A program made the translations under genes and the position numbers. 64,000 nt of DNA. It comes from Xylogone sp. PMI_703. Lineage: Eukaryota; Ascomycota; Leotiomycetes. Location: the NCBI GenBank assembly GCA_021399445.1, contig JAJTUQ010000002.1, forward strand, positions 5,270,001 to 5,334,000, written 5' to 3'. Shown here piece by piece: positions 11,707 to 24,031 of this stretch (position 1 is the first letter of the stretch; each line of letters opens with the position of its first letter). The notes below the pieces were generated by a model. The model saw only the letters and a list, made by a program, of their open reading frames with translations. It was not told the DNA's origin and searched no databases.

Positions 11707-13868
11707 TGCAAATATGACTTTGACAGCAGCTGACGGAAGAGGCTAGGTGATGGTGAGACTCCGTGCTCTAATTGCAGGAAGACAGCAATCAATTGTGCTC
11801 GAGCAACGAAACGGTTCAGGTTTAAACGCCTGGTGACATCTGAGAACAAGTTCCAGTTCGACGAGGACCAGATATGGGTTCAATCAAGTGGCTCTGGTGA
11901 GATTATACGCACCCCTGTCTAGGCCTGAAAGGCGCTTGTCTTCGAAGAACCGTTATGTAACATGAAGATTAAGAACACAAAGTTCATTCAAGTGTCGAGC
12001 CGCTGTCGGGACTACACCAATTGTCGGGAGAAATTTGGTTATCGATAATACAGTCCCGCCTGATTCAATTGCTGCAGCCGCAGAGTTACTCCAGTCATTT
12101 TCCCAGAACAAACGAAGTAGCACATACAATGTGCCCACCGATACCTCAACATCCCGCTCTCATGGAGTGTCAAATCCTCCCCGTCAGTTGCCTAGCCCCC
12201 TACTGGCGCCGTTGCCACCAGTTTCAGACGCCGAAATGACACACGATACCCCTTCTACAGTGCAAACACCTTTCCTACCCTGCTCCGATCCAGAATCTTC
12301 AACCCCATCTGTTCTAAGAAGTTGGCGCCATGCTCCGAGGGATGATGTTCAAATTGGCACCCTTGACCGGATGAGCTCAAGTGCTGAGAGCTCAGTTGAC
12401 CACAATTTAACACCGCATGGATTCTCACCAACCTACTTAGCTGCTAATAGTTACCACCAGTCTCCTGGGAAAACTAGCAACACAGCATATTTGGGGCTGC
12501 AAGAGAGCTGTTTACTGAGATGCTTTATTGAGAACTTAGCTGAAGCCGTAAGTTATTTGCCTATGTTCTGTTAGCAGAGACTTCGATCTTCTATCAACAT
12601 TTAACATTTTGAATACTAAATTTTATGAAGTTTGACACAACAGATCGAGATCGACACTATGTAACTGTGGTTCCTCAGCGGGCTATGTACAGTCCCTTGC
12701 TTCTCAATGCGATATGTACGGCTTCCGCAAGGTATCTTACTCAAATATGGTCCAGGAAAAGATCAGACCAGGTTGTAGAGTATCATGGTATGCAACTTCC
12801 AGGTCTCAACAAGGAATCAGCAATTCACTATCACAATATTTGCATATCCTACCTGATGGATGTCTCAGCTAATCCTGCCGACTCCTGTACTGATGATGCC
12901 CTGACAGCCATAACCATACTTCGCTATCATGAACAGGTCGATAGTGAGTTCCTTCTGTACAAGACTAAAAATTATTTTGCTGACTGAATCTAGCCCATCT
13001 GACGGGTTCAGACTCGGAGACATATTTGAACGCTGTTCAAGCCGTTTTTCATACGCAGCAGGATAACTCATTTGGCCTGCTTAGCATCATTTGTAATCCT
13101 CCTAAAGGGTCGGATATATACGCATTTAGTATGCCATCCTTGCGTCATTCAGCCTGTTTAATTGCACTACGCCAAGAGATTTGGTCTGTCCTTTTGTACA
13201 AACGTCCGTTTCGACTTTCATTATACCCGGTGGACAGCTATGCAGACTTTGACATGGCAACTGCCGATGTCTTTGATTGGACAAACCACATCATAGTTTG
13301 GTGTGCATACGTTCTTAAATTCTGTTTTGGTGGTCAAGAAAGTAACTTGGCAGTTGAGGGCGGTAAGTCTAGGGTGGAGCATTGGAATGCTCTAAAAGAT
13401 TTTGAACGCAATTGGGATCATTGCCAAATTCCTCACTTCAAACCCATATACTACCAAGAGAGAAACCCGTTAAAGGGGGAGTACTTCCCAATAGAGTGGC
13501 ACCATAGCCACGGTCAAGTAATTGGATTACAACATATAGAACTGGCTCGAATTATGCTCGCGGTCCATGATCCCAGCCTTCAAAGGCTTGGAATAGGGGC
13601 TAGTGCGTCGAACAAGGCCCTAGAGAAGCTGCTTAAGCGATCCACCCGGCGACTCTGTGGACTGGCGTTATCTAACAAGAGTCAACCAACCTTGGTTACT
13701 GCCGCGGTAGGCATTTCTATGTGCGGTGAATATTTTGAAGATCCCGGGGGACAAGCGGCTATTGTGGACTTGATGGCTGCATTGGAAAGTGAACATGCGT
13801 GGCCAACGCATACAGTGGTAGATGCCCTGCAGAATGCATGGAGTGCTCGCCGCCCAAACCATGACTAG
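11707..13868 (+). pseudogene. Zn2Cys6 transcription factor with damaged DNA-binding domain
   Basis: Fungal-type regulator. The second half of the zinc cluster is clear at about 11755-11795 (DGETPCSNCRKTAINC). The first half is garbled: the frame reads C-KYDFDSS-stop-RKRLG with TGA at 11731-11733 where a Cys codon is expected, and the Lys/Cys run before DGE is missing. Downstream exons are sound: a Ser/Pro-rich linker from about 12010 to 12547, then 12631-12943 and 12994-13868 with good splice sites (83- and 50-nt introns). They encode the conserved middle-homology region (LLLNAICTASARYL, LTAITILRYHEQ, LTGSDSETYLNAVQ). The first exon junction (donor GTGAGA at 11897) could not be closed in frame. 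Either the gene lost its DNA-binding half or an exon is mis-read. Confidence 0.65.
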
Positions 13869-14755
13869 ATGTACACCATATTACAGCCTTCAACACCCTG
13901 CATTTCGGGATCGAGCGCATGGAGGAAGATATGGCTATATATGCGCGAGTCTCTAATGCAAGATTCTCCTAGATTTCATCTAATGTCCTGTGTTAGGTAC
14001 CTACTGGCTTTACATCCACTGGACTAAGAGTTCCTTGAAGCTGTATGGATTGAAACACAGTAATCATCTACTCAAGACGCTTCTGGATGCCGAATAGCTG
14101 ATACGATTACATCCGGTACTGAATACTATGAATCTAGACTCTGAACGTCCTAGATAAATATTGAAAGATCAATCACATATACAATAAAATTTTTACCATA
14201 TTTCCTTGGGGTTACGATGTGGGAAGCCGCAACAAAGACAGTGCATGTCGAAGAATCCACAGAAATTCATCAAACATGGAGGTTTGAGCTAAAATGTGAT
14301 TACTCCTGGATTAAAGCCATGAAAAGGATCTATAACAGTGGCTTTTCGAAGCCCTGTGTATCTGCAGCATGGATCTGGGGTTTAGGGGGGACCCCTAGTC
14401 AAGCGCCGTCAAAACAAGCTTCTAATTGCCGACGACTGCATCGCCTCGGCAGCAACCAACTCGGGTTAGTGGGAACTCCACCAAGCAGGAAGGCTAAGCT
14501 TTGGATATGGGGATTGGAGCTCCCGCCTCAGAATACTAATGCCCAATTTACTTTAGTATTACTGATATTCTTAGTGCTGACGATCGTATGACCCATCTGT
14601 TTTCCGGAGTCCTTTACGCAAGACGAGGAGTTTGCGGGGAAGGGGGACGGCATTCGTATATAGAAGATGGGCCGCGCAGTATTTGACCTCCTTGAATTGA
14701 ATTTCCAAGCTTCTCTAGTTTCAAACAAGCTTCTTGTTAGACATAATTACTTGAA
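13869..14755. promoter_or_regulatory. Intergenic region upstream of the MFS gene
   Basis: About 890 bases with no supported gene; an open frame at 14217-14591 has no family features. The MFS promoter must lie at the right end. I see no certain TATA element. Confidence 0.35.
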
Positions 14756-16646
14756 ATGGAACATTACAGCCTCTATAATGTGTCGGTAAGTAGTAACATA
14801 TGACACTGGGGACTTAAGCAACTAACCGCTCTTTAGGTCGTACTCTTTGCCGCATTTGGCTCTCTCTTTACTGGCTATTCTCTTGCTATCATAGTTGCAA
14901 CGGTTGGACAGCCTTCCTGGTATAGATCTTTGAACCTAGAGCCCGACGTCACAGCTCCTGGGTATAGTCACACCACAACTATCATCGGAGCTGTCAATGG
15001 TGTCTTCTTTGCGGGTGGGACCCTCGGATGCCTTCTCGGAGGATGGCTCGGTGATAAACTAGGTCGTGTCAATGGATTCAGAGCTGCTGCTACAGTTGGA
15101 ATAATTGGCGCTGCCATTCAGAGTGGAGCTGTAAATCAAGCAATGGTTGGATTAATCAAACTTAGGAGTTGAGATTGTTTTACTAATATGCTGCAGTATC
15201 TCGTTGGACGAGTAATTACGGGACTCGCTGCCGGGCAAACTATGGTAGCTATGCCAACTTACTTTTCGGAAGTCTCGCCTCCTCATTCTCGAGGCTTGAT
15301 GGCTGGAGCGCATGGGTCTGGTATTAACATAGGATATGCCATCGCAGGATGGGTCGGGTGAGCACACCTGGATGAATCTGGAACCTCGGACAGAGATCGA
15401 GGATGAACTGTACTGACTATGTTTAGTTTTGGATGCTTTTTCGAGTCTAACTCATCCTTCGGCTGGCGATTTCCGAATGCAGTTCTTGCCCTGTGGGGAA
15501 TTCTGTTGTTGATTGGATCTTTTTTTGGTGAGGACTGCTTGCTACCGTCACGACGCTCAAAAATTTAATTATCTATAGTCCCTGAGAGTCCTCGATGGCT
15601 CGTATCAAGAGGTCAAGACGAAAAAGCTTTGCAAATTCTCTGCAAGCTCCATCACGATCCCGCAGATGTCGAAGATCATTTTGCACATCGCGAACTGAGG
15701 CTTATAAAGAGTCAGTTAGAGGTAGATATTGCACTGATTACTGAGCATGGGCAGTGGCAGTTGTTCACCATGCCAACGTATCGCCGCCGTAGTATTTTGG
15801 GCTTCGTCCTCATGATGGGAGGTCAGAATATTGGCGTCCTGGTTATCAACAATTACAACACGTTGCTATACGAATCACTTGGTCTTTCAAATATGCAAGC
15901 TCTAGTTGTGGGTGCGGCCTACAATACATGGGCTGCATTTGCGAATATGGGCGGAGCAACAGTATCAGACCGACTAGGACGGAGGAAAGCTCTCCGTAAG
16001 TGCTTTCTTCTATGAATAAATTCTCTACGCAGATTATTGATATTCGACTCATAGTAATTGGTTATGCTGGCTGTGTAATAATGTTCATTATTGCGACAGG
16101 TCTGATTGCCAAATTTAGTGAAAACTCATCCAAGACTTACGCCGCTGCCGCCGTTACTTTCCTCTTCCTATATGTTTTCTTGTAAGCCTTCTAACAATAA
16201 CATGGCGTCTCAAGCAATAATGGGCCAATACTCACCCTATGTTTAGTTACGGTGCATTTATTGATGTAAACCAATACACTGTGGCAACCGAAATATTTCC
16301 GTCACATCTCCGCTCTCAAGGGTCATCTTACTCTCTTGCAGCTTTCTTCCTCACTGATGTACTGTGGGTAGATTTAGCCGCAACTGCTCAAGCAACTATT
16401 GGCTGGAAATATTATCTAGTATTTCTCGGTCTTGGTATTGTTCACCTCGTACATTTATGGTATAAGCTTCCGGAGGTATGTTAATTTCCACTTCATTGAT
16501 TTGTAGAAACTAAGTCATGGGGGTTACAGACATCTGGCCTGGCACTAGAGGAAATTGATAAACTATTTGGCAAAGAGCAAACGGCTACAGTTGATGAAGA
16601 TTCCACTGATAAGGCAGTTATTGTCGAGGATGAGCATGAAAACTAA
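14756..16646 (+). CDS. MFS sugar-type transporter
   Basis: Twelve-helix major facilitator of the fungal hexose/lactose permease type, plasma membrane. Eight exons (14756-14785, 14837-15145, 15197-15357, 15427-15527, 15579-15995, 16055-16181, 16247-16475, 16530-16646) give 496 residues, with all phases consistent. Family motifs are in order: GDKLGR between TM2 and TM3, GRVITGLAAGQ, PESPRWLVSRG after TM6, SDRLGRRKA in the central loop, EIFPSHLRSQG, and PETSGLALEEID at the C-terminus (close to the family PETKG). The second intron has an unusual GTTGGA donor but a TACTAAT branch site. No lesion is seen, unlike its left-hand neighbours. It may export or import the substrate of the decaying P450 cluster, but proximity is the only evidence. 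Confidence 0.92.
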
Positions 16647-17234
16647 TATGTCTTTCATTTGGACGGCTGATCCTTTGTGATATGCTTCCGGCATTCCTGA
16701 GATAAGGTTGATATCAAATCAATATTCTGTAACTAACAAGGACAATCAATCTAATCCGTCTCACTAAGCTGACATGTAATTTTGAAATAAATCACATAGT
16801 AAAGTAAACATTATCTTGCCCAAAATAATAGATTTTAGTAGAAGTAACCGTACAACTATCCGTTAAATGTAACCCATTGAGTATCATAATTGGTCCCAGT
16901 TCTGGTTTCGCTATTCGAATCCTAAGAACTCTTTAGATGTATATATGATAATATCCCGGGGTTAAAAAAATGTACGAGTTTTTAACCTCACCTGCTTATA
17001 TATCATCGACTGTCTTGAGTACATTTCGTTCATATTCAATTTCTGATACTTAACAATCCTTAATCCCCAACACTATAATAAGTGTTGATTACTGATGAAT
17101 TACATTGTTAAATGAAGTACATAAACATTTGAAGGTAAAGACTGGAAGTACGTGGAACTTCACAGTTGTGCTACATTGAAACCCACCTTAGCTGCTTACC
17201 ATCTCTTATAATCTTTTACCAATCCTTTGACTTA

Positions 17235-20200
17235 TCAGTAGCGTACGTACCAGAACAGCCAGATCTTATACGCTTCAGATCCAAGTGCGATAGTCTTGGG
17301 ATGAAATGCTTTCTCAATCCACGTGGGAAGAAACGCGGCCCATTCAAATGTGCTCCAGATACCGTCATCCCCATCATCGTTGTTACTTGTCACGACCTCA
17401 GATGTATCGTACGCACCTGGGTCCAGTGCATATGCCTGGGCAAATCCGCACATGAACATCTCACCCCAGTCGCCGCTATTGTCAGCAGCATCTGTGCAAG
17501 TATTCGGGTCAATCTTTGTCAGGTCAACCGTAACATTAGACGGTGGGACATTGAAGTCCGTAGTGGTGCCGCCAGTCTCAGTGGTGTCGCCGCCTGCAGG
17601 AGCGAAGAACCAAGCATCACTCTTCCAGTTTGGCCAGTTATCACAAAACCGATGTGTGTCATACTGACTGTCAATATCTACGTAACGAACAAATTTCTGA
17701 GAGCCTGAATTTGCTAGTTCCTGGTTGACTGTATTTATCGCCCTCTGGATGGCCGCGTTGAGAGCTAGAACATCCTCATTGACCCAGGCCCTAAGTTCCT
17801 GAGCGAGTTCTGCTCTTGGTAGGGTCGGCCATATTGCAATTGGAACGATATGCTTGTCATTACATCTGGGATCCGTTGCGTTGAAGAACTGAGCATAGCC
17901 CGTGACGTATAACTTGAAGTTGTTCACAGGCATCAGGTTCAAAATTTGGCGATAAGAATTGGTCAGATTGGTTTGTAGCTCGTCAGAAGCAATTCTCGTT
18001 TCGGTTCTTTCACGTTCAGAACCACAGTCACTGAGATCAAAGAAGATGCAGCTCTTAAGAACCCGGGAAAAGCCGACATTATTGCCGCCAATACTGAGCG
18101 TCGAGAAACCAACCTCATCTAGGGAACCCTCTGGTAAAGCTTGTATCTGTTCTACTTGGCTGTTCTTGCCTGGATCTGGAGGGCTGACAACACCACCAGT
18201 CTTCGCTCCAGAGCATGCGTAAAAGCGGAAAGTCGACTCATCTTGGAGGCCTCTATTATCATGCCACAGCTGGTATGGATAGGCTCCCATGCACTTCTTG
18301 CAGTCACCATTTGACGGATCATCTTCAAGAATATCTCCGCAGCTGGCTCCAATACCTGCAGCAAACGAATCTCCAAGTCCAAAGAAATTACGATTAGGAG
18401 GAAAGATAGTGAGTTCTGGCATCTCAAAAACATTGATAACACTCCACCATGGATATGCTACGGCGTTTAGGTTGTCGACTGCTAGAACATCGCCGAGAAG
18501 AGAGCCTGCAGTAGCACCGATCATATAAACGCTTCCAATCGTAATCAGGTTTCGTAGGTGTATATCTTCTGTGTCATCACCAATTTGGACCAGCGCTCGT
18601 TGGCAATTCGCTGTATTTACGCAATCTTCGTTGTAGCTCTGGAACCAGGAGCTGGGAAGTATCAGAACATTGTTTTCTTACAGCACATAGCTAACTCACT
18701 AGAGCCCGGCCCCATTAATAGTTATGTCGGAAGAATTCAAAATTCTTACTGCCCAGGATTCATCACAGCCTGGAATGATGTTAACCTAGTTCTGGATAAC
18801 TGGAGAAGGAATAGAATCTAGAAAATGGTGTAAATCATCACCTTCTGCGTTGATCCCACACGAACTCACATTCCAAGTAGGATCGCCGCCAAAAGTACCT
18901 AGGTAGTCCCCAAAAGGTGCAGGTGGTGCGATACCAGGCTGGAAATATGCACTCTCAGTTTGAATCATACCGGCGATAACGGTACTGGCTTTAGAGAACT
19001 CGTACTGGTATAGTACGGCATGCTCTGAAGCTGTCCCATACATCCATAATGCTTTGTTACTTTCAATCAGCATACCCCTCGCAACAAGAACATTAATTCG
19101 AGCGTTATTAGCGTCATCTATATCATGATCCGCGACCCAAAGCCAAACATTTTCAAGATATGCAGAGGCTGTAGTTGTAAGATGTAGCAGTAGAGCACCG
19201 CCAACACAGGCTGCATTATCACCGGCAGGACAATTTGATAGCTGCAACCCTGTTCCTATGGCACCACCAATGCGGAAATGACTATCTGCATGGAAGTTAG
19301 TGAAAGCACTTCTCAAATGGGATATATGACTTTGTCCCACCCCACATAGCTGCAGAGCCTTGGCTATCAGCCTCCATGTTCCATTCCATGGCAACCAGAC
19401 CACTCAGCTGCCCAGTCGCCGTGAACAATAGATCCGAGATTTCCACGCTGGCAATCTGTCCTCCTATACTACCAACCTGTACCATTACATGTGGGTTAAA
19501 GCCGTCTTCAAAGTTAGAGCCTGATGCCATAAGTTGTGCCCAGCATTCGCCAACAACTCTGATATCCGCACCAATAAATATAGTGTCAGTAAGAATGTAA
19601 GTTCCAGCCGGAATATAGACGACTGCGTTTTCTCCTGCAAGGATGCCTGTATTCTCAAGTACTCCTCGAAATGCCTCAGTGTCATCAGTAACACCGTCTC
19701 TTAAGAGTCTATTTTAGTACTATTCTGATAAAGAAGGGTATGATACGTACCCAGCAGCGAAATTCTTCATGTTAATGAAGTCACTTGCGCTATATGTTTC
19801 ATATTGAGGTTTGCTGCGTGCAAAATACCAATCTGAAGCATATGCGTTATGGGAAGTTGGTATGGTAAGGGACGGCGAACGACTACTATTTAAGAAAGAT
19901 CCACCGCTAAATGTCATTTCACTGCCATCAGGATTTGCAGCGGTATAAGCGTTATAGTATTCATCGCCCAGAGCCCACATATCAATCACTAAGGGGTTCG
20001 CTCCAGATAGTATTGTATTGCCAGAGCTATCCTTGATTGGCGTTGTTACGCCATCAAATGCAACATTGTCTAAAAGAATGTTTGTTGTCCCTGTTGCTTC
20101 TCCTACCAGGGGTGGTGCCATTAGAATTCCTACTGGAGTCTGCTCGATGATTGCATCCTGAAGCAAAAATGATCCTGTGCCACGGGTGACTCCATCTTCG

Positions 20201-21895
20201 CCGAGCAAACTAAAGCCTACGCCGCAGGAAATTACTTGGACAGCTTTCCAGGTCTAAACACTTGAAATGAGTAAGTACCACAAAGAATTGGGGTGTAACT
20301 TCGTACCCAACCCCAGTCCCAGATAGTCTGCACGGCAGTATTACAGCCACTGAATGTTAAATCGTTTGAAGTGAATTGTTGTTCCCCGCCATCTGTTTAC
20401 CATCGGCATGTGTTAGGCTTTGAATAGTTTCACATAAGGACGGCTTGTCTTACAAATACCAAAATTACCACCATAAAAAACGAGGTCATCCATCCAACCC
20501 CCACTCCCGTTCTCGCAGTCTAATGATCAGTTAGCCGTTCATAAGAGTATTTAATTGTGGAGAGCTTATACAAATCCCTTGCTGTGTAGTAGAGGAATCT
20601 TCTGACGAGACGAAATTGATATTTTGCAAACTTGTCGCCTGGGCCACTTGCCAATGAAGCGCCGCAACATACGCATTCGGATCGGTATCTGAGATATCAA
20701 TAATGAAATTACGGACTTGGCGATAAAAGTTCGACTATGAAATGATTAATTCAAAGTAAAGAGCACTTAGAGCAGAGTGACAGACTTGTTCAATGTACCA
20801 CTCAGCTCCATTACCATTATCGTAATATACGTCGGAAGAGATTACACCCAACCCGACAAAGCTGGCTGCAGCTTTGATTGTGGGAACAGAATTTGGGTTT
20901 CCCACGAGCTGGGTGTTGTACATTGATATAATTGTTGAAGTCACTAAATAAGTTCCTATAAAGTCTTAGCCATATTCTACACTAATCGAAGCGATATACA
21001 CTTACCTGCTGGGAAATAAACCAATGCCCCCTTCACACTTGATGATTCACAATTGGAACCACAGCGATCACCCTCGCTGATGGCTCGATTAATGGCGTCT
21101 GTATCATCCTAAGTAGAGACGATATTTGTTAGATATACTTTCATATAAGTCATATTTGTATCTTGATATTTGATAAGCTGTTACTTACCGTAACCCCGTC
21201 ACCTGCTGCACCGTAATCTTTGACATTTCGCCACACCTTATATAGTTATTAGCCAGTTACTTTGTAAATCAGGTCTCTAAAAGTACCTTATAGCTAGAGT
21301 CACCTCCAAGGGGCTGAGTACCCAAGTGATCTACGCCTTCCATCCAGAAACTCGTTGTCTGCCGCTTGACTGGGGCAGAAGAATTGTGACCACGATGAAG
21401 GGCGAGAATAGATGAGTAGTCACGATAGAGTGTGCCATTTTTGGCCTTAGCAGCAGCATCAACTTCAGCAACTAGGGCAGCAGCAGCAGCCACAGTAGTG
21501 TTTGGGCGCGTCAACGGAGAGGGGATCGCTGTTCGTCTTTTTGAAGAAGATGAGTGACGGGACACATAGGTATTCCTCAATGGATTCTCAACTCGTGCCT
21601 TGTTAGTAGCACGCATTTCAGCTATAGCACTAGCAACAACAGCCCTCGCCTCTGCTATAGCTGCTGGTGGGGTATTGTCATGCTTAGTGATAGAGGCAGT
21701 CAAGTTCGGGGCAGCATGGGAGACTTGTATTTTGGCAATTTTAGCACGATTTGCATCAGCTATCTTCTTGAGTTCCGCAATTTGGGCTGCAGAACCCGTG
21801 TATTTCTCTCCATTAAAGAGAGCATTTACAGACAGGAGGAAAATCAGGAAGATAAGAGTAGTGATGTGCATAGACATCAGCTTTTTAGGAGCCAT
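17235..21895 (-). CDS. Secreted GH55 beta-1,3-glucanase fused to a C-terminal SGNH (GDSL) esterase
   Basis: Exons 21287-21895, 21189-21236, 21006-21108, 20786-20955, 20572-20734, 20454-20519, 20307-20392, 19751-20253, 19341-19699, 18842-19285, 18700-18769 and 17235-18651 join in frame to about 1345 residues. An N-terminal signal peptide (MAPKKLMSMHITTLIFLIFLL) is followed by an Ala-rich helical propeptide and a KR dibasic site. Then come the two GH55 beta-helix halves, each opening with a GDGVTDDT motif, through GAGLYSWFQSYNEDC to TIGSVYMIGATAGS. The last exon runs without a break into an SGNH hydrolase domain: block I GLGDSFAAGIG with the nucleophile Ser, block III SIGGNNVGF, and block V FHPKT with the His. 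A glucan exo-hydrolase plus an esterase on one chain suggests attack on acylated or complex cell-wall material (inference). Confidence 0.88.
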
Positions 21896-22010
21896 AGTGA
21901 TGAATGCTGAAAGAATCTGGGTGCAGCAATTATGAAAAGGCACTTATAATTAGATTGAGATAGAAGCAGTGTGATTGTGAGTAACAAGACAACTCGTCAA
22001 GCTAGGAGGG

Positions 22011-22020
22011 TATAATATAG
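22011..22020 (-). promoter_or_regulatory. TATA-like element upstream of the GH55-SGNH gene
   Basis: On the minus strand the sequence reads CTATATTATA, about 115 bases upstream of the chosen ATG. The spacing suits a TATA box; this is a position-based guess. Confidence 0.35.
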
Positions 22021-22960
22021 TGAAATGATGGCTGTTTAGAGATTCATTCTAGGAAGGAGCAAATATTCCCCACCTTCATTCTCACCTGCAAGTCTATCAA
22101 GTGGAGGTGGACTCTGAGGAAGGATCAGTGACAGCCCTGCTCCTTCAGACATAGTGCGAGGAATCCGGCTGAAAGATTAAATTAAAGCATGGTATTCCCA
22201 TGGAGGAGCAGATGTGCGGTAGGGATAGAAGTATTGAGAAACATCGAGCCGGGGATCCGGCAAGCATAGGATTAACAAATAATTGACGGAAGAAGACTTT
22301 CATCCGAAATTTTGACAGGGAGTTTCAATGGACGGCAACCCTTTCTCCTTGGGGCCCATCATCGCCCCCGAGACAACAGGAATAACTTCATAATGCTAGG
22401 GTTTCCGCCGTACGTACAGGCACGGCACAGGAACACGGCACGAAGCAGAGTGCAGAATGCAGGAATCTAATCCCCGCTATGCAAGTCAGTAGTCTAAATC
22501 ATCTGTTGAAATTGATAGTGAAGCTTTGTCCTACCATTGGTCGGTGGTGGCTGTTGGTGATGTATAATACGTCCACTGTTGCCGCTGGTATGCATAACGT
22601 GCATATTTCGCATAAAGTGTGTACCACTTTCGTCGACCAGGGATACAACAGTGCGGCATGCAAGGTGCTGCTGGGAGGAGGAGCTGCCGTTAATATAAAG
22701 GGTCCTGGATGTCAAAGTTGTGTCGCGGCACAGCTCATCTCCTCTTTTTTTAGCTGTGGTGTTCCGGTCCAGCGCCCGCCCGAGAGCTAGGAACGTTGCC
22801 TTGCTTTTAACCGACCTGCTCATTATCATCTGCTTGCTCCAGCCTTGCCACATCTTCCTTCCCAATTCTCATCAGATGCCTTTCATTCCTGGACTGAATA
22901 AATCCATCAGACAGCAATAGAACATTAGTAATCACCGCCGGGAGCCTTCCTGTTATCACC
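22021..22960. other. Intergenic region between divergent GH55-SGNH and PQ-loop genes
   Basis: No gene supported. Open frames on both strands at 22479-22865 overlap each other and lack family features. Confidence 0.4.
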
Positions 22961-24031
22961 ATGAACGCTGAATACAACCCGCGAGACTGCTCGACATGGA
23001 CCCAGTCTACACTCCGGACAATACTTGAGTCGTTGAGTGACATCTGCACTGATCTAGATTTCAATACACTAATTGATAATAAGACTCGTGTGTGTGGGCA
23101 TTGTATTATCATACATTCCTCAATACATTCGCATTGTATCAGGGGGGACTTTCGGTATATCCTCGTGGCTGGTCCTCCTTACAACACTCTTCTCAACTAC
23201 GCAACTTGCATCACGTCTCGCAAATGCAGAAGCCAAGTATGCATTTGATTGTGTCAATTCCGGTGAGTTAAGAGGGCTCAAGGCTTACTCAGCGTTGCTG
23301 GGATTTATTCAAGTCATCACGCAATGGTTATGTGCTGTGATCCTGTAAGCCAACTACCATCCTTATTGTACGAGCATAATTTAACCATATTGTTTCAACA
23401 AAGTGTCGTTATCTATCTTAAGCATCGCAACGACTCACCTCCGTTGTCTTACGATCATCCCTTGCCAAGCACAGGCATAACACCTCGTCCAATTTCTTCA
23501 GCAAAGCTCAAGGTGATCGTTTCCACATACTCGATCATTGTTCTCCCTATCAGTCTGGCAGTCCTATGGCGACCAAATCTTGTCGAGGATAACTTTGAAC
23601 TGGACATATGGCTTACCATGTTAGCGGCATGGTTCCACGGCCTATTTGTTTTGGGGACTATCCCATTAGTACTCTTGCAATACGTGCCTCAGATCTTGAC
23701 TACTCTGTCTTTGCATACAAGAGGTACCATTAGCATTATCTCCTTGGCACTCCAAGTTGGAATGTTTGTTATTCTGGGAGTAGTCCAGTTTCTGAGAATC
23801 GGAGTCCCAACGTATGGCTCCCCTCCTCATCGACATGGAGTTGTTCAGTCGTATTTTGATTATGCTCACATCAGCTTGCCCTATATTGTTACAGCGATCT
23901 GGCAGTTGGTTTTATTGATTCTCTGTATCATTATCGACTGGGGTCATTTTTCAGGTAATGATGGCTTCGGGAGCGTGAAACTTGCAGGAACAGGTGAAGA
24001 ACAGCCCTTAATTCCCAACATAGAAGGTTAA
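22961..24031 (+). CDS. PQ-loop repeat membrane protein
   Basis: Seven-helix-type protein of the PQ-loop (MtN3/cystinosin-like) family, likely in the vacuolar or another endomembrane. Exons 22961-23031, 23084-23344 and 23404-24031 give 319 residues. The first intron uses a GTTGAG donor and a CACTAAT branch site; with it, the frame reads LESLVCVGIVLSYIPQYIRI, the first PQ motif. The second PQ motif is QYVPQILTTLSLHTRGTISI in the C-terminal half. Other hydrophobic spans are FIQVITQWLCAVIL, VIVSTYSIIVLPISLAVLW and IVTAIWQLVLLILCIII. Without the first intron there would be a frameshift, so its placement rests on family fit. The substrate is unknown; family members move basic amino acids, cystine or act as scramblase partners. 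Confidence 0.87.

Noticed and set aside
14217..14591. 124-codon open frame upstream of the MFS gene
   Set aside because: Sequence looks non-coding (WGL/SQAPSK repeats, no motif) and lies where the MFS promoter is expected.
22479..22865. Open frames between the GH55-SGNH and PQ-loop genes
   Set aside because: They overlap on opposite strands, carry no motif, and sit in a divergent promoter region.
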